Shown here piece after piece: positions 1 through 8,140 of a DNA stretch of 25,015 nt. The number at the start of each line of letters is the position of its first letter. Within the stretch, counting starts at the first letter, position 1. The stretch is from contig CAZOOF010000031.1 in the NCBI GenBank assembly GCA_964581365.1, forward strand, positions 1 through 25,015, written 5' to 3'. The notes beneath the pieces are model-generated. The model was not told where the DNA came from, did no database searches, and saw only the letters and a program-made list of their open reading frames with translations. The DNA comes from JAITWN01 sp964581365 (lineage in GTDB: Bacteria > Pseudomonadota > Gammaproteobacteria > SZUA-140). The translations under genes were made by a program, and so were the position numbers.

Positions 1-287
1 GGGCAGGGTGCCAGGTAACGCCTGGGCGGCGCGAGCCGACGGAAAGTGCAACAGAAAGGATACCGCCGGCGCTTCGGCGCCGGTAAGGGTGAAATGGTGC
101 GGTAAGAGCGCACCGCGCTGGCGGTAACGTTCAGCGGCATGGCAAACCCCACCTGGAGCAAGACCAAATAGGGGAACGATGGCGTGGCCCGCGCTGTTCC
201 CGGGTAGGTCGCTAGAGGCGCATGGTGACGTGCGTCCCAGATGAATGGCTGTCCACGACAGAACCCGGCTTACCGGCCGACTCCCCT
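1..287 (+). ncRNA. rnpB: RNase P RNA, bacterial type A (5' end outside window)
   Basis: This is the catalytic RNA of RNase P, which removes 5' leaders from tRNA precursors. The window opens inside the conserved segment GGGCAGGGTGCCAGGTAACG. Then follow other hallmark segments of the family: GTGCAACAGAAAGGATACCG, GGTAAGGGTGAAATGGTGCG, GGAGCAAGACCAAATAGGGG, GGGTAGGTCGCTAGAGG and the near-universal 3' core GACAGAACCCGGCTTA. By memory of E. coli M1 RNA, about 80 nt are missing at the 5' end. The 3' end is placed at CTCCCCT by analogy and may be off by a few bases. A T-rich run (CGTTTTCTTCTTC, 288-300) follows directly and may help termination, but I see no strong hairpin before it. The gene lies just upstream of mraZ on the same strand. 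Confidence 0.95.
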
Positions 288-553
288 CGTTTTCTTCTTC
301 GGTATCCTGCGCGCATGGCGTTCTGGTGTCATGGCGCGGGATTTCCGTGCCGCGATATCTCTTCCTGATTCCCTAAACCTCTGAATCGTCTCGGTCACCT
401 TAACGTCTCGCAACACCTTTCCTGGCCAAGGTGCTGATTTGTCGGTTTTTCGTCTTTGGGCGCCTTCCAGGGCCCAGTCTCCCACCCGGTCGTTCGACTC
501 TAAGTTGCTGTCACTCAAGGGGTAAATCATCGCTTTTCGGGCGTCCGAGCAGC

Positions 554-581
554 TTGACACTGCTTTGGAGGGGTATATAGT
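554..581 (+). promoter_or_regulatory. Sigma70-like promoter of mraZ / dcw cluster
   Basis: A perfect -35 hexamer TTGACA (554-559) is followed, after 16 bp, by TATAGT (576-581) as -10. Transcription would start near 588, about 60 nt before the mraZ start codon. This is the best promoter-like sequence in the window and sits where the main promoter of the division cluster is expected. The overlapping TATATA at 574-579 would give a shorter, less favourable 14-bp spacer. The start site is inferred. Confidence 0.75.
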
Positions 582-589
582 GTTCGGAA

Positions 590-613
590 GTGGGAAATTG
601 TGGTTGATTGTGG
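590..613 (+). promoter_or_regulatory. Probable MraZ operator: three GTGG boxes with 10-bp period
   Basis: GTGG occurs at 590-593, 600-603 and 610-613, exactly one helical turn apart. The second and third copies extend to an identical ATTGTGG (597-603 and 607-613). E. coli MraZ is known to bind TGGGN repeats separated by 5 nt, that is with the same 10-bp period, just upstream of its own gene. Here only the first box reads TGGG; the others read TGGT and TGGA. The array starts right after the inferred transcription start, so bound MraZ would block promoter escape. Autoregulation is inference from position and spacing. Confidence 0.65.
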
Positions 614-647
614 AGCCCGGTAGGGCCAGAGAGAGCGGAGGAAGCGG

Positions 648-1100
648 TTGTTTCGCGGCGCAAACCCCTTGAGTCTCGATGCCAAAGGCCGGATGACCGT
701 TCCGAGCCGGTATCGGGAACTGCTGCAGGAGATCTGCGGCGGGCGGCTGGTGATCACCGTCGATCACCGGGCCCCCTGTCTGCTCGTCTATCCGCAGCCG
801 ACTTGGGATGTCATCGAGCGCCGCCTCTCCGAACTGCCCAACTTCGAGGAGCAGGCGCGCGGTCTGCAGCGCAAGCTCATCGGATTCGCCACCGAATGCG
901 ACATGGACAGTCATGCGCGCGTGCTGTTGCCGCCGTCACTGCGTGAATTCGCGAGTCTGGACAAGCGCGTCATGCTCGTGGGCCAGGTGAACAAGTTCGA
1001 ACTGTGGAACGAGCAGACCTGGAACGAGCACTGCAAGAGTCTGTTCGGCGGCGAGGGAGATCCGCAGGTTTCCGAGTATCTCCGCACGCTTTCCTTGTGA
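648..1100 (+). CDS. mraZ: Transcriptional regulator MraZ
   Basis: MraZ is a ring-forming AbrB-like DNA-binding protein that represses its own cluster in E. coli. The 150-residue product matches the usual length. It has the two typical repeats of the family: DAKGRMTVPSRYR at residues 11-23 and DSHARVLLPPSLR at 87-99, followed by VGQVNKFELW. The start MFRGANPLSLD matches the family N-terminus, which fixes initiation at a TTG codon (648-650). A ribosome binding site GGAGG (637-641) lies 6 nt before it. There is no ATG or GTG start that would keep this N-terminus. It is the first gene of the cluster and lies directly behind its probable own operator. rsmH follows after 4 bp. Confidence 0.95.
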   Translation: MFRGANPLSLDAKGRMTVPSRYRELLQEICGGRLVITVDHRAPCLLVYPQPTWDVIERRLSELPNFEEQARGLQRKLIGFATECDMDSHARVLLPPSLREFASLDKRVMLVGQVNKFELWNEQTWNEHCKSLFGGEGDPQVSEYLRTLSL

Positions 1101-1104
1101 CGCC

Positions 1105-2040
1105 ATGGCCGAGGGCGCGATTCATCGGCCGGTCCTGCTGTCGGAAGCGATCGAGGCGCTCGCCATCGTCGCGGATGGCATTTACATGGACCTGACCTAC
1201 GGCCGGGGAGGACATTCGACTGCGATCGTGCAGCGGCTTGGGCCACGCGGGCGGCTGATCGTGATGGATCGTGATCCGGAAGCCATCGCGGATGCCGAGC
1301 ATCGCTTCGGTTCGGATCCGCGGGTGCAGATCCGTCGCGGTGCCTTCGGGACCTGCGCGGCGGCGGCAGCGACGCTGGGCGTATCGGGAAAGGTGAATGG
1401 CGTGCTCGTCGATCTCGGGGTGTCTTCGGCCCAGCTCGACGATCCGGATCGTGGTTTCAGCTTCAGGCGCGATGGGCCACTGGACATGCGTATGGATCCC
1501 GACACAGGCCAGAGCGCAGCCGAATGGCTGGCGTCGGCGTCTGAGCGGGAAATCGCGCAGGTGCTGCGCGAATACGGCGAAGAGCGGTACGCGCGCCGTA
1601 TCGCCCGCACCATCGTCGAGGAGCGCGCTCTGCATCCTCTGACCCGGACCGGACAGTTGCAGTCGCTCATCGCGCGTGTGGTTCCTGACAAGGAGCCTGG
1701 TCGCGACCCGGCGACGCGATCCTTCCAGGCGATACGGATTCACATCAACAGGGAGCTGGACGAGGTCGAGCGCCTGCTCGAAGGCGTGATCGATGTGCTC
1801 GCGCCCGGTGGCCGCTTCGTCGCCATAGCGTTCCACTCGCTGGAGGATCGCCTGATCAAGCGCTTCATCCGCAAGCATGCCCGCGGGGACGATCTGCCCC
1901 TGGATCTGCCGGTGCCGGACAGCGCGCGGCGGCCGCGGCTGCGCGCGATCGGAGGCGCGGTCCACCCCTCTGCTGCCGAGGTGGACAGTAATCCGCGTGC
2001 GCGCAGCGCGGTGATGCGGGCGGCGGAGAAGCTGCAGTGA
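1105..2040 (+). CDS. rsmH: 16S rRNA (cytosine-1402-N4)-methyltransferase RsmH (MraW)
   Basis: RsmH methylates N4 of C1402 in the ribosomal P site using S-adenosylmethionine. The 311-residue product has the family length. The N-terminal HRPVLLSEA is followed by the SAM-binding segment around D29 and GRGGHS (33-38). Then come VLVDLGVSSAQLD, the DGPLDMRMD motif, the HINRELDE-type segment and AFHSLEDRLIKRF near the C-terminus, all diagnostic of the family. It starts with ATG 4 bp after mraZ. Its TGA overlaps the GTG start of ftsL in GTGA. Its role in division, if any, is indirect, but it is the standard second gene of dcw clusters. Confidence 0.97.
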   Translation: MAEGAIHRPVLLSEAIEALAIVADGIYMDLTYGRGGHSTAIVQRLGPRGRLIVMDRDPEAIADAEHRFGSDPRVQIRRGAFGTCAAAAATLGVSGKVNGVLVDLGVSSAQLDDPDRGFSFRRDGPLDMRMDPDTGQSAAEWLASASEREIAQVLREYGEERYARRIARTIVEERALHPLTRTGQLQSLIARVVPDKEPGRDPATRSFQAIRIHINRELDEVERLLEGVIDVLAPGGRFVAIAFHSLEDRLIKRFIRKHARGDDLPLDLPVPDSARRPRLRAIGGAVHPSAAEVDSNPRARSAVMRAAEKLQ

Positions 2041-2300
2041 AGGCGCAGCGAATCGTCAGTCTGCTCGCGGCCGCGGTGATGCTCTCCGCGCTGGCGGTAG
2101 TTTACACCAAGCACCACAGTCGGCAGCTGTTCATCGAGCTCGAGGCGCTCAAGGCGCAGCGGGACAGTATGGATATCGAGTGGAACCGCCTGCTGCTCGA
2201 GCAGGCGACCTGGGCCACGCCAACCCGGGTGGAAATGATTGCGCGTGATCGCCTGCAGATGACTTTGCCGGCACCGGAACAGATAGTGATCGTCGACTGA
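2037..2300 (+). CDS. ftsL: Cell division protein FtsL
   Basis: FtsL is a small bitopic membrane protein that joins FtsB and FtsQ and activates the FtsW-FtsI septal synthase. The 87-residue product has a short cytoplasmic start (MKAQR), one hydrophobic segment at about residues 6-23, and a charged helical stretch at about 28-58 suited to a coiled coil. A conserved-looking ARDRLQM segment follows. The cytoplasmic tail is much shorter than in E. coli, whose protein is 121 residues. The start is a GTG (2037-2039) overlapping the rsmH stop, so translation is probably coupled. Identity rests mainly on size, topology and position between rsmH and ftsI, because FtsL sequences diverge strongly. Confidence 0.9.
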   Translation: MKAQRIVSLLAAAVMLSALAVVYTKHHSRQLFIELEALKAQRDSMDIEWNRLLLEQATWATPTRVEMIARDRLQMTLPAPEQIVIVD

Positions 2301-4066
2301 TGAGCAATGCACCGTCCATGGTACGGCCCTGGCGCCTGGCGCTGGTAGCGGGCGTGCTCGCCTGTGGAGCCGCCGCGCTCGGCTGGCGTGCTCTCGATCT
2401 GCAGATCATGAACCGGGAGTTCCTGCAGGACCAGGGTGATGCCCGTCATCTGCGCGTGCATTCCATCTCTGCGCATCGGGGCATGATCACCGATCGTCAC
2501 GGCGAGCCCCTGGCGATCAGTACGCCAGTCGATTCCGTGTGGGTGAATCCGCGCGAGCTCCAGGCGGTGCAGGATCAGTGGCCGCTGCTCGCCAGGACCC
2601 TGGGCATGAGCGCGCAGGAGCTCGATCAGCGCTTGCGGCAGCGTGCCGATCGCGAGTTTCTCTATCTGAAGCGTCACATCGATCCGGATTCGGCGGCGCG
2701 TGTCACTGCGCTCGCCATTCCCGGCGTTTTTCTGCAGCGCGAGTATCGCCGCTACTACCCCGAGGGTGAGGTCGCAGCGCATGTCGTCGGCATCACCGAT
2801 GTCGATGACGTCGGTCGCGAGGGCATCGAGCTCGCCTGGGATCATTATCTGCGCGGCAAGCCGGGTTCTAAGTGGGTTCTGCGCGATCGCTTCGGGCGGG
2901 TGGTCGAAGATGTGGCGGCGATCGAGGAGGCCGTTCCCGGGCGTGATCTCGCCCTGAGCATCGACCGCAGGCTGCAGTATCTGGCCTATCGGGAATTGAA
3001 GTCGGCAGTGCTCGAGCATGGCGCCGAATCCGCCTCGGCCGTGATCCTCGATGTGCGCACCGGCGAGGTGCTGGCGATGGTCAATCAGCCCTCGTACAAC
3101 CCGAACAACCGCAGCAGCATACGTTCCGGCTCGACCCGCAACCGGGCGATCACCGACGTATTCGAGCCGGGATCGACGGTCAAGCCGTTTACCGTCGCCG
3201 CTGCGCTCGAGGAAGGGCTGTACCGGCCGGACTCGACGATCGACACTCGTCCGGGCCAGTTCCGGGTCGGGCGCAGCATGGTGCGGGATGCATCCAACTA
3301 CGGTGTCATCGATCTCACCACCATCATCCAGAAGTCGAGCAATGTCGGTGCGGTCAAGATCGCTCTGTCGATGCCGGCGCAGCGTCTGTGGAACACGTAT
3401 TCGGCCGTCGGCTTCGGGTCTCCGGCAGGCGCCGGCTTTCCTGGCGAAGTCGCCGGTGTTCTCCCGCACTACAGCCGCTGGCGGGAGGTGGAGCATGCGA
3501 CGCTGTCATTCGGATACGGGCTGGCCGTCACCCCGCTTCAGCTGGCGCTCGCCTACACGGTCCTCGGGGATGACGGGCGCCTGAAGCCGGCATCATTCGT
3601 GCCGACCGAACGGCCGTCAGACAGCACGCGCGTGCTGCAGCCACGCACTGTTCGCGAGGTGCTGGCGATGATGGAGACAGTGGTGTCCGCGCGCGGTACG
3701 GGTTCGATGGCGCAGGTTTCGGGCTATCGCGTGGCTGGCAAGACCGGCACGGTGCAGATGGCCGGGGAAACGGGCTACGACAGCGGTGACTATGTGGCGA
3801 TGTTCGCCGGCGTGGCTCCGGTCAGCGATCCGCGTTTGGCGATGGTGGTGGTCATCACGCGCCCGCGCGGAGAGCAATATTATGGGGGACAGGTGGCCGC
3901 GCCGGTGTTTGGGCGGGTCATGAGCGGTTCGCTGCGCATGCTCGGCATCGCGCCCGACGGCGCCTATAGCCGACAGTGGTACGCCGATGCCGCGCCGCCC
4001 CGTGCCGACGGGTTGGCGCCGACTTCTGTTCGTCTGGTTGCCGATGATGGCAAGGGGGTGATGTGA
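2300..4066 (+). CDS. ftsI: Peptidoglycan D,D-transpeptidase FtsI (PBP3)
   Basis: FtsI cross-links septal peptidoglycan and works with FtsW. The 588-residue protein has an N-terminal membrane anchor at about residues 12-29 and a class B pedestal domain containing AHRGMITDRHGEPLA. The transpeptidase domain has all three penicillin-binding motifs: the nucleophile S292 in STVK (292-295), SSN at 346-348 and KTGT at 481-484. The spacing is normal, so the enzyme should be active. The ATG overlaps the ftsL stop by one base (TGATG). The length equals that of the E. coli protein. Confidence 0.97.
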   Translation: MSNAPSMVRPWRLALVAGVLACGAAALGWRALDLQIMNREFLQDQGDARHLRVHSISAHRGMITDRHGEPLAISTPVDSVWVNPRELQAVQDQWPLLARTLGMSAQELDQRLRQRADREFLYLKRHIDPDSAARVTALAIPGVFLQREYRRYYPEGEVAAHVVGITDVDDVGREGIELAWDHYLRGKPGSKWVLRDRFGRVVEDVAAIEEAVPGRDLALSIDRRLQYLAYRELKSAVLEHGAESASAVILDVRTGEVLAMVNQPSYNPNNRSSIRSGSTRNRAITDVFEPGSTVKPFTVAAALEEGLYRPDSTIDTRPGQFRVGRSMVRDASNYGVIDLTTIIQKSSNVGAVKIALSMPAQRLWNTYSAVGFGSPAGAGFPGEVAGVLPHYSRWREVEHATLSFGYGLAVTPLQLALAYTVLGDDGRLKPASFVPTERPSDSTRVLQPRTVREVLAMMETVVSARGTGSMAQVSGYRVAGKTGTVQMAGETGYDSGDYVAMFAGVAPVSDPRLAMVVVITRPRGEQYYGGQVAAPVFGRVMSGSLRMLGIAPDGAYSRQWYADAAPPRADGLAPTSVRLVADDGKGVM

Positions 4067-5580
4067 TGGTGCCCCGTTCCGCGCCGGACATGAGCCCATG
4101 GCGGCTTTCCGCCCTGCTGCATGGCTTTGCTGCCGTCGATGTCCGCGATGACCGTGAAGTGGGCGGGCTAGCGATCGACAGTCGCCGCGTCCGGCGCGGC
4201 GATCTGTTCCTCGCCTGTCCTGGTGGGCGCGACAGCGGCGCGCGCTATATCGCCCAGGCGGCGGCGGCGGGAGCCGTGGCAGTAGCCTGCGATGCGGAAG
4301 ATGTTGCGGCGGTCGCCGGGGAGGTGACGGTTCCCGTCATCCGGGTGGAGCGCCTTGCCGATCGTGTCGGACTGATTGCGGCGCGTTTCCATCATCAGCC
4401 TTCGCGCGGGCTGACCGTCGTCGGGATCACGGGCACGAATGGCAAGACCTCGTGTTCTCACTATCTCGCGCAAGCTTTTACCGCCGATGGCGCCTCCTGC
4501 GGTGTCATCGGGACGCTCGGCTATGGCGTGCCTGGTGAATTGCGTCCAGCTTCGCACACCACTCCCGATGCAGTTACCTTGCAGGAGGAACTCGCCAGTC
4601 TGCGCGCCGCCGGCGTCACCCGGGTGGCGATGGAGGTGTCCTCCCATGCGCTCGCTCAGGGGCGCACTCAGGGGGTCGTTTTTGCGGGCGCGGTATTCAC
4701 CAATCTCACTCGCGATCACCTCGATTATCACGGCAGCGTCGAAGCCTATGGTGAGGCCAAACGCCGTCTGTTCGAAAGTCCGGGGCTGCGTTTCGCGGTA
4801 ATCAATCGCGATGATGCCTTCGGGCGCGAGCTGATGGCCGACCTTCGCCCCGACATTACCTCTGTCAGCTACGGTATCGACGTCGGTCCGGCAGCGGGCG
4901 AAAAGCATGTCAGCGGCGACATACAGGAAACCTCGCTCGCCGGCATACGCCTGTCCTTCGATTCCAGCTGGGGCGGCGGCGAACTGGCGCTGCCGCTGCT
5001 GGGGCGCTTCAATGCGCGCAATGCCCTCGCTGTCATCGCCGTGCTGCTGCTGTCCGGCGTATCGGTGGAAGACGCCTTGCGCCGCGCTGCCTCATTGCGT
5101 GCCGTGCCCGGGCGGATGGAACGTTTCGGCGGCGATGAGCGTCGTCCGCTGGTGATCGTCGACTATGCTCATACCCCGGATGCCCTGGAGCACGTGCTGA
5201 TCACTCTGCGCGAGCACACCTCCGGGCAACTGCTCTGCGTATTCGGTTGCGGCGGCGATCGCGACCGCGGCAAGCGTCCATTGATGGGCGCCATCGCGGC
5301 GCGACTCTCCGATCGGGTCATCGTCACTGATGACAATCCCCGCAGCGAGGATGCGGCTGCGATTCAGGCGGACATTCTGGCTGGCGTGCCGGCGGGAATT
5401 GCGGTCGATGCGATATCGGATCGCGAACAGGCCATCCGCGCAGCGGTCGCCGCATCCGCTCCGGGAGACGTGGTGCTGGTTGCCGGCAAGGGGCACGAGG
5501 AATTCCAGGAGATCGGCGGGCGCCGTCTGCCGTTCAGCGATCGCGCAGTGGTGTCTTCCGCTCTGGGGATTGCCGCATGA
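4066..5580 (+). CDS. murE: UDP-MurNAc-L-Ala-D-Glu:meso-diaminopimelate ligase MurE
   Basis: MurE adds the third residue of the peptidoglycan stem in the cytosol, using ATP. The 504-residue product has the Mur ligase N-terminal domain, the ATP-binding loop GITGTNGKTS (K127), the central segment TNLTRDHLDYHGS and the C-terminal domain. The motif DNPR (423-426) is the known signature for meso-diaminopimelate, not lysine, as substrate. The start is uncertain. I chose ATG 4066, which overlaps the ftsI stop by one base and has AAGGGGG (4052-4058) 7 nt upstream. GTG 4063 is one codon earlier and ATG 4090 (MSPWRLSALL) is a later alternative. Its stop overlaps the murF start in ATGA. Confidence 0.97.
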   Translation: MVPRSAPDMSPWRLSALLHGFAAVDVRDDREVGGLAIDSRRVRRGDLFLACPGGRDSGARYIAQAAAAGAVAVACDAEDVAAVAGEVTVPVIRVERLADRVGLIAARFHHQPSRGLTVVGITGTNGKTSCSHYLAQAFTADGASCGVIGTLGYGVPGELRPASHTTPDAVTLQEELASLRAAGVTRVAMEVSSHALAQGRTQGVVFAGAVFTNLTRDHLDYHGSVEAYGEAKRRLFESPGLRFAVINRDDAFGRELMADLRPDITSVSYGIDVGPAAGEKHVSGDIQETSLAGIRLSFDSSWGGGELALPLLGRFNARNALAVIAVLLLSGVSVEDALRRAASLRAVPGRMERFGGDERRPLVIVDYAHTPDALEHVLITLREHTSGQLLCVFGCGGDRDRGKRPLMGAIAARLSDRVIVTDDNPRSEDAAAIQADILAGVPAGIAVDAISDREQAIRAAVAASAPGDVVLVAGKGHEEFQEIGGRRLPFSDRAVVSSALGIAA

Positions 5581-7055
5581 CGATATCGGTCGCACCAGGC
5601 AGCGTGATACTGGAGGGGGGACTCAGCCTGCTCGAGCTTGCGCAAGCCGCCGGCGGTCGTCCCTGTGGCGAGGATGTGCGCTGCTCCGGGATCAGCACCG
5701 ATACCCGTAGCATCGCGCCCGGCGAGTTGTTCGTGGCCTTGCACGGGCCGAACTTCGATGGCCATGATTTTGTCGCGGAGGCGCGGCGGCGTGGAGCGGC
5801 CGCCATTCTGGTGAGCCGGGAATCGGATGGCGGTTATGGGCTTCCTGCCGTGTTCGTCGACGACACGCAGGTCGCGCTCGGTCGTCTCGCTTCCTGGTGG
5901 CGCAAGCGTCACGAGATACCCCTCGTTGCGGTGACCGGCAGCAACGGCAAGACGACGGTCAAGGAAATGCTCGCGCGGATCCTGACCGTGCTGGGTCCCG
6001 GCGTGGTGACGCGCGGTAACCTGAATAATGAGGTTGGCGTACCGCTCACCCTGTTGGGACTGAGCTCGCAGCACCGCTATGCGGTCATCGAGATGGGCGC
6101 CCGTGGTCCTGGCGATATTGCCTGGCTGAGCGGGCTTGCCCGGCCGGACGTGGCCGTCATCACCAATGCCGCGCCGGCTCATCTTGCCGGATTCGGCGAC
6201 ATCACCGGCGTTGCCCGGGCCAAGGGAGAAATCTTCAGCGGCCTGCCGGCCGATGGTGTGGCGGTAGTCAACGAGGACGATCCCCGCGTCGGTCTGTGGC
6301 GGGTAATGGCGGACGGGCATCGCATCGTCAGTTTCGGTATCCGCCAGGCCGCAGATGTTACCGCTCGCGCGCTCGAACCCAACGATGCTCCTGGTTGCTC
6401 CTTCGATCTGTGCATGCCGCATGGTCGCGCGCGTGTCGCGCTGCGCGTGCCGGGTCGTCACAACGTCATGAATGCGCTGGCCGCTGCCGCGGCCGCCTTC
6501 GGTATGGGCATCGGTATCGAGCAGATCGTCGCCGGGCTCGAGGCGATGAGCGGGGTGCCGCGACGGCTGCAGTTGCGGCCCGGGATTTACGGCAGCCGGA
6601 TTCTCGATGACACCTACAACGCCAATCCAGGCTCGGTGAAGGCCGCGCTGGAGGTGCTCGCCACCTGTGGCGGCGATGGCGACAGGATCCTCGTGCTCGG
6701 CGACATGGGTGAGCTCGGCAACGCCGCCCAGGCGCTGCACGAACAGATCGGTCGCCAGGCCCGGGTCGTCGGTGTCAGCAGCATCCACGCGCTGGGCAGG
6801 CTGGCCTGCATCGCGGCGGGGATCTTCGGTCCGGGCTCGCGCCATTATCCCGAGCGCGAGGCGCTCATTCAGGGGGTGCGCGAAGCGCTGCGCGAGCGAG
6901 AGGGCGCAGGCTCCGTCACCGTGCTGGTGAAGGGCTCACGCTTCATGCGCATGGAACTGGTCGCGGATGCGCTGGCGGTCGATGGCGCCGGCGGCGGTGT
7001 GGGCGGTATCGCGGGTCCGGCGGTATCGGGGCGGCTGCATGGGCGCGAGGACTGA
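5577..7055 (+). CDS. murF: UDP-MurNAc-tripeptide:D-Ala-D-Ala ligase MurF
   Basis: MurF completes UDP-MurNAc-pentapeptide by adding D-Ala-D-Ala, made by Ddl, encoded further down the same cluster. The 492-residue product shows the GISTDTRSIAPGELFVALHG-type N-terminal domain, the ATP loop TGSNGKTTVKEML (K125), the NNEVGVPLTLL segment, DDTYNANPGS and the C-terminal KGSRFMRME. It is about 40 residues longer than E. coli MurF. Part of this is a glycine-rich tail after the usual end (GAGGGVGGIAGPAVSGRL), which may be a disordered extension. The start overlaps the murE stop (ATGA). mraY begins 2 bp after its stop. Confidence 0.97.
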   Translation: MTISVAPGSVILEGGLSLLELAQAAGGRPCGEDVRCSGISTDTRSIAPGELFVALHGPNFDGHDFVAEARRRGAAAILVSRESDGGYGLPAVFVDDTQVALGRLASWWRKRHEIPLVAVTGSNGKTTVKEMLARILTVLGPGVVTRGNLNNEVGVPLTLLGLSSQHRYAVIEMGARGPGDIAWLSGLARPDVAVITNAAPAHLAGFGDITGVARAKGEIFSGLPADGVAVVNEDDPRVGLWRVMADGHRIVSFGIRQAADVTARALEPNDAPGCSFDLCMPHGRARVALRVPGRHNVMNALAAAAAAFGMGIGIEQIVAGLEAMSGVPRRLQLRPGIYGSRILDDTYNANPGSVKAALEVLATCGGDGDRILVLGDMGELGNAAQALHEQIGRQARVVGVSSIHALGRLACIAAGIFGPGSRHYPEREALIQGVREALREREGAGSVTVLVKGSRFMRMELVADALAVDGAGGGVGGIAGPAVSGRLHGRED

Positions 7056-7057
7056 AC

Positions 7058-8140
7058 GTGCTGCTCTGGCTCACCGACTATCTGGCGCAGTTCCACGGCG
7101 GTTTCCGCGTCTTCAACTATCTGACGCTGCGCGCCATCCTTGGCGCGCTCACCGCGCTGACGATTTCCTTCATGATCGGGCCGCTGCTGATTCGCAAGCT
7201 CAGCCAGTATCAGATCGGACAGGTCGTGCGCAGCGATGGTCCGGCGACTCATCTGAGCAAGGCCGGAACGCCGACCATGGGCGGCGCGCTGATCCTGATC
7301 AGCGTCACCGCGGCCACGCTGCTGTGGGCGGATCTGGGCAACGACGATATCTGGCTGGTGCTCGGGGTCACGCTGCTGTTCGGCGCCATCGGCTGGCTGG
7401 ACGACTACCTGAAGATCAATCGCCGCAATCCCAAGGGGCTGTCTGCGCGCGGCAAGCTGATCGGTCAGACATCGGTGGCGCTCGGCGCGGCGCTCTATAT
7501 CTATCACACAGCGGAACTGCCGATCGAAACCCAGTTCATCGTGCCGTTCTTCAAGAACGTGATTTTCGATTTCGGCTGGCTGTTCGTGCCGATCGCCTGT
7601 CTGCTCGTGGTCGGCTTCAGCAACGCTGTCAATCTGACCGACGGCCTGGATGGCCTGGCGATCCTGCCTGCGGTGCTGGTGGCAGGGGCGCTGGGAGTCA
7701 TCGTCTATGCGACGGGACACGCCAATTTCTCCGATTATCTCGGTATTCCGTACGTGCCTGGAACCGGCGAAATGGTGGTGTTCTGCGGCGCCATAGTGGG
7801 GGCGGGGCTCGGCTTCCTGTGGTTCAACACGCATCCGGCGCAAGTCTTCATGGGCGATGTGGGCGCGTTGGCACTGGGCGCTGCGCTGGCGATTCTCGCT
7901 GTCGCGGTGCGGCAGGAGATCGTGCTGATCATCATGGGCGGTGTCTTCATCGTGGAGATGCTGTCGGTCATCGTGCAGGTCGCTTCGTTCAAGCTGACCG
8001 GCAGGCGCGTATTCCGCATGGCGCCGCTGCATCATCATTTCGAGCTCAAGGGATGGCCGGAGCCGCGGGTGATCGTCCGTTTCTGGATCATCACCGTGAT
8101 CCTCGTCCTGATTGGACTGGCGAGCCTGAAGATCAGATGA
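7058..8140 (+). CDS. mraY: Phospho-MurNAc-pentapeptide transferase MraY
   Basis: MraY moves phospho-MurNAc-pentapeptide from UDP to undecaprenyl phosphate, forming lipid I at the inner membrane. The 360-residue protein equals the E. coli length and is strongly hydrophobic, with about ten membrane segments. Diagnostic cytosolic motifs are present: KAGTPTMGG, the aspartate-rich WLDDYLKI, NAVNLTDGLDGLA and APLHHHFELKGWPE. The start is GTG (7058-7060), chosen because MLLWLTDYL matches the family N-terminus; GAGG (7047-7050) lies 7 nt upstream. Its stop overlaps the murD start in ATGA. Confidence 0.98.
   Translation: MLLWLTDYLAQFHGGFRVFNYLTLRAILGALTALTISFMIGPLLIRKLSQYQIGQVVRSDGPATHLSKAGTPTMGGALILISVTAATLLWADLGNDDIWLVLGVTLLFGAIGWLDDYLKINRRNPKGLSARGKLIGQTSVALGAALYIYHTAELPIETQFIVPFFKNVIFDFGWLFVPIACLLVVGFSNAVNLTDGLDGLAILPAVLVAGALGVIVYATGHANFSDYLGIPYVPGTGEMVVFCGAIVGAGLGFLWFNTHPAQVFMGDVGALALGAALAILAVAVRQEIVLIIMGGVFIVEMLSVIVQVASFKLTGRRVFRMAPLHHHFELKGWPEPRVIVRFWIITVILVLIGLASLKIR

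Larger units (their letters stand above)
288..647. other. Non-coding spacer between rnpB and mraZ
   Basis: These 360 bases separate rnpB from mraZ. I see no convincing protein gene; the open frames here lack a recognisable protein or ribosome binding site. The left part holds a T-rich run after rnpB (288-300). A small inverted repeat, CACCTT / AAGGTG, lies at 414-419 and 428-433 with an 8-nt loop, and a further CACCTT copy sits at 396-401. A T-run follows at 446-450, too far from the stem for a standard terminator. The right part carries the mraZ promoter, the GTGG boxes and a 5' leader of about 60 nt. The segment is visibly less GC-rich than the genes around it. Confidence 0.7.

Noticed and set aside
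5364..6845. 493-codon minus-strand open frame opposite murE and murF
   Set aside because: Mirror of two certain genes, no motif, no plausible ribosome binding site.
6967..8136. 390-codon upstream extension in the murD frame
   Set aside because: It overlaps mraY completely in another frame and has no protein pattern. MurD similarity begins only around 8137, where an ATG overlaps the mraY stop.
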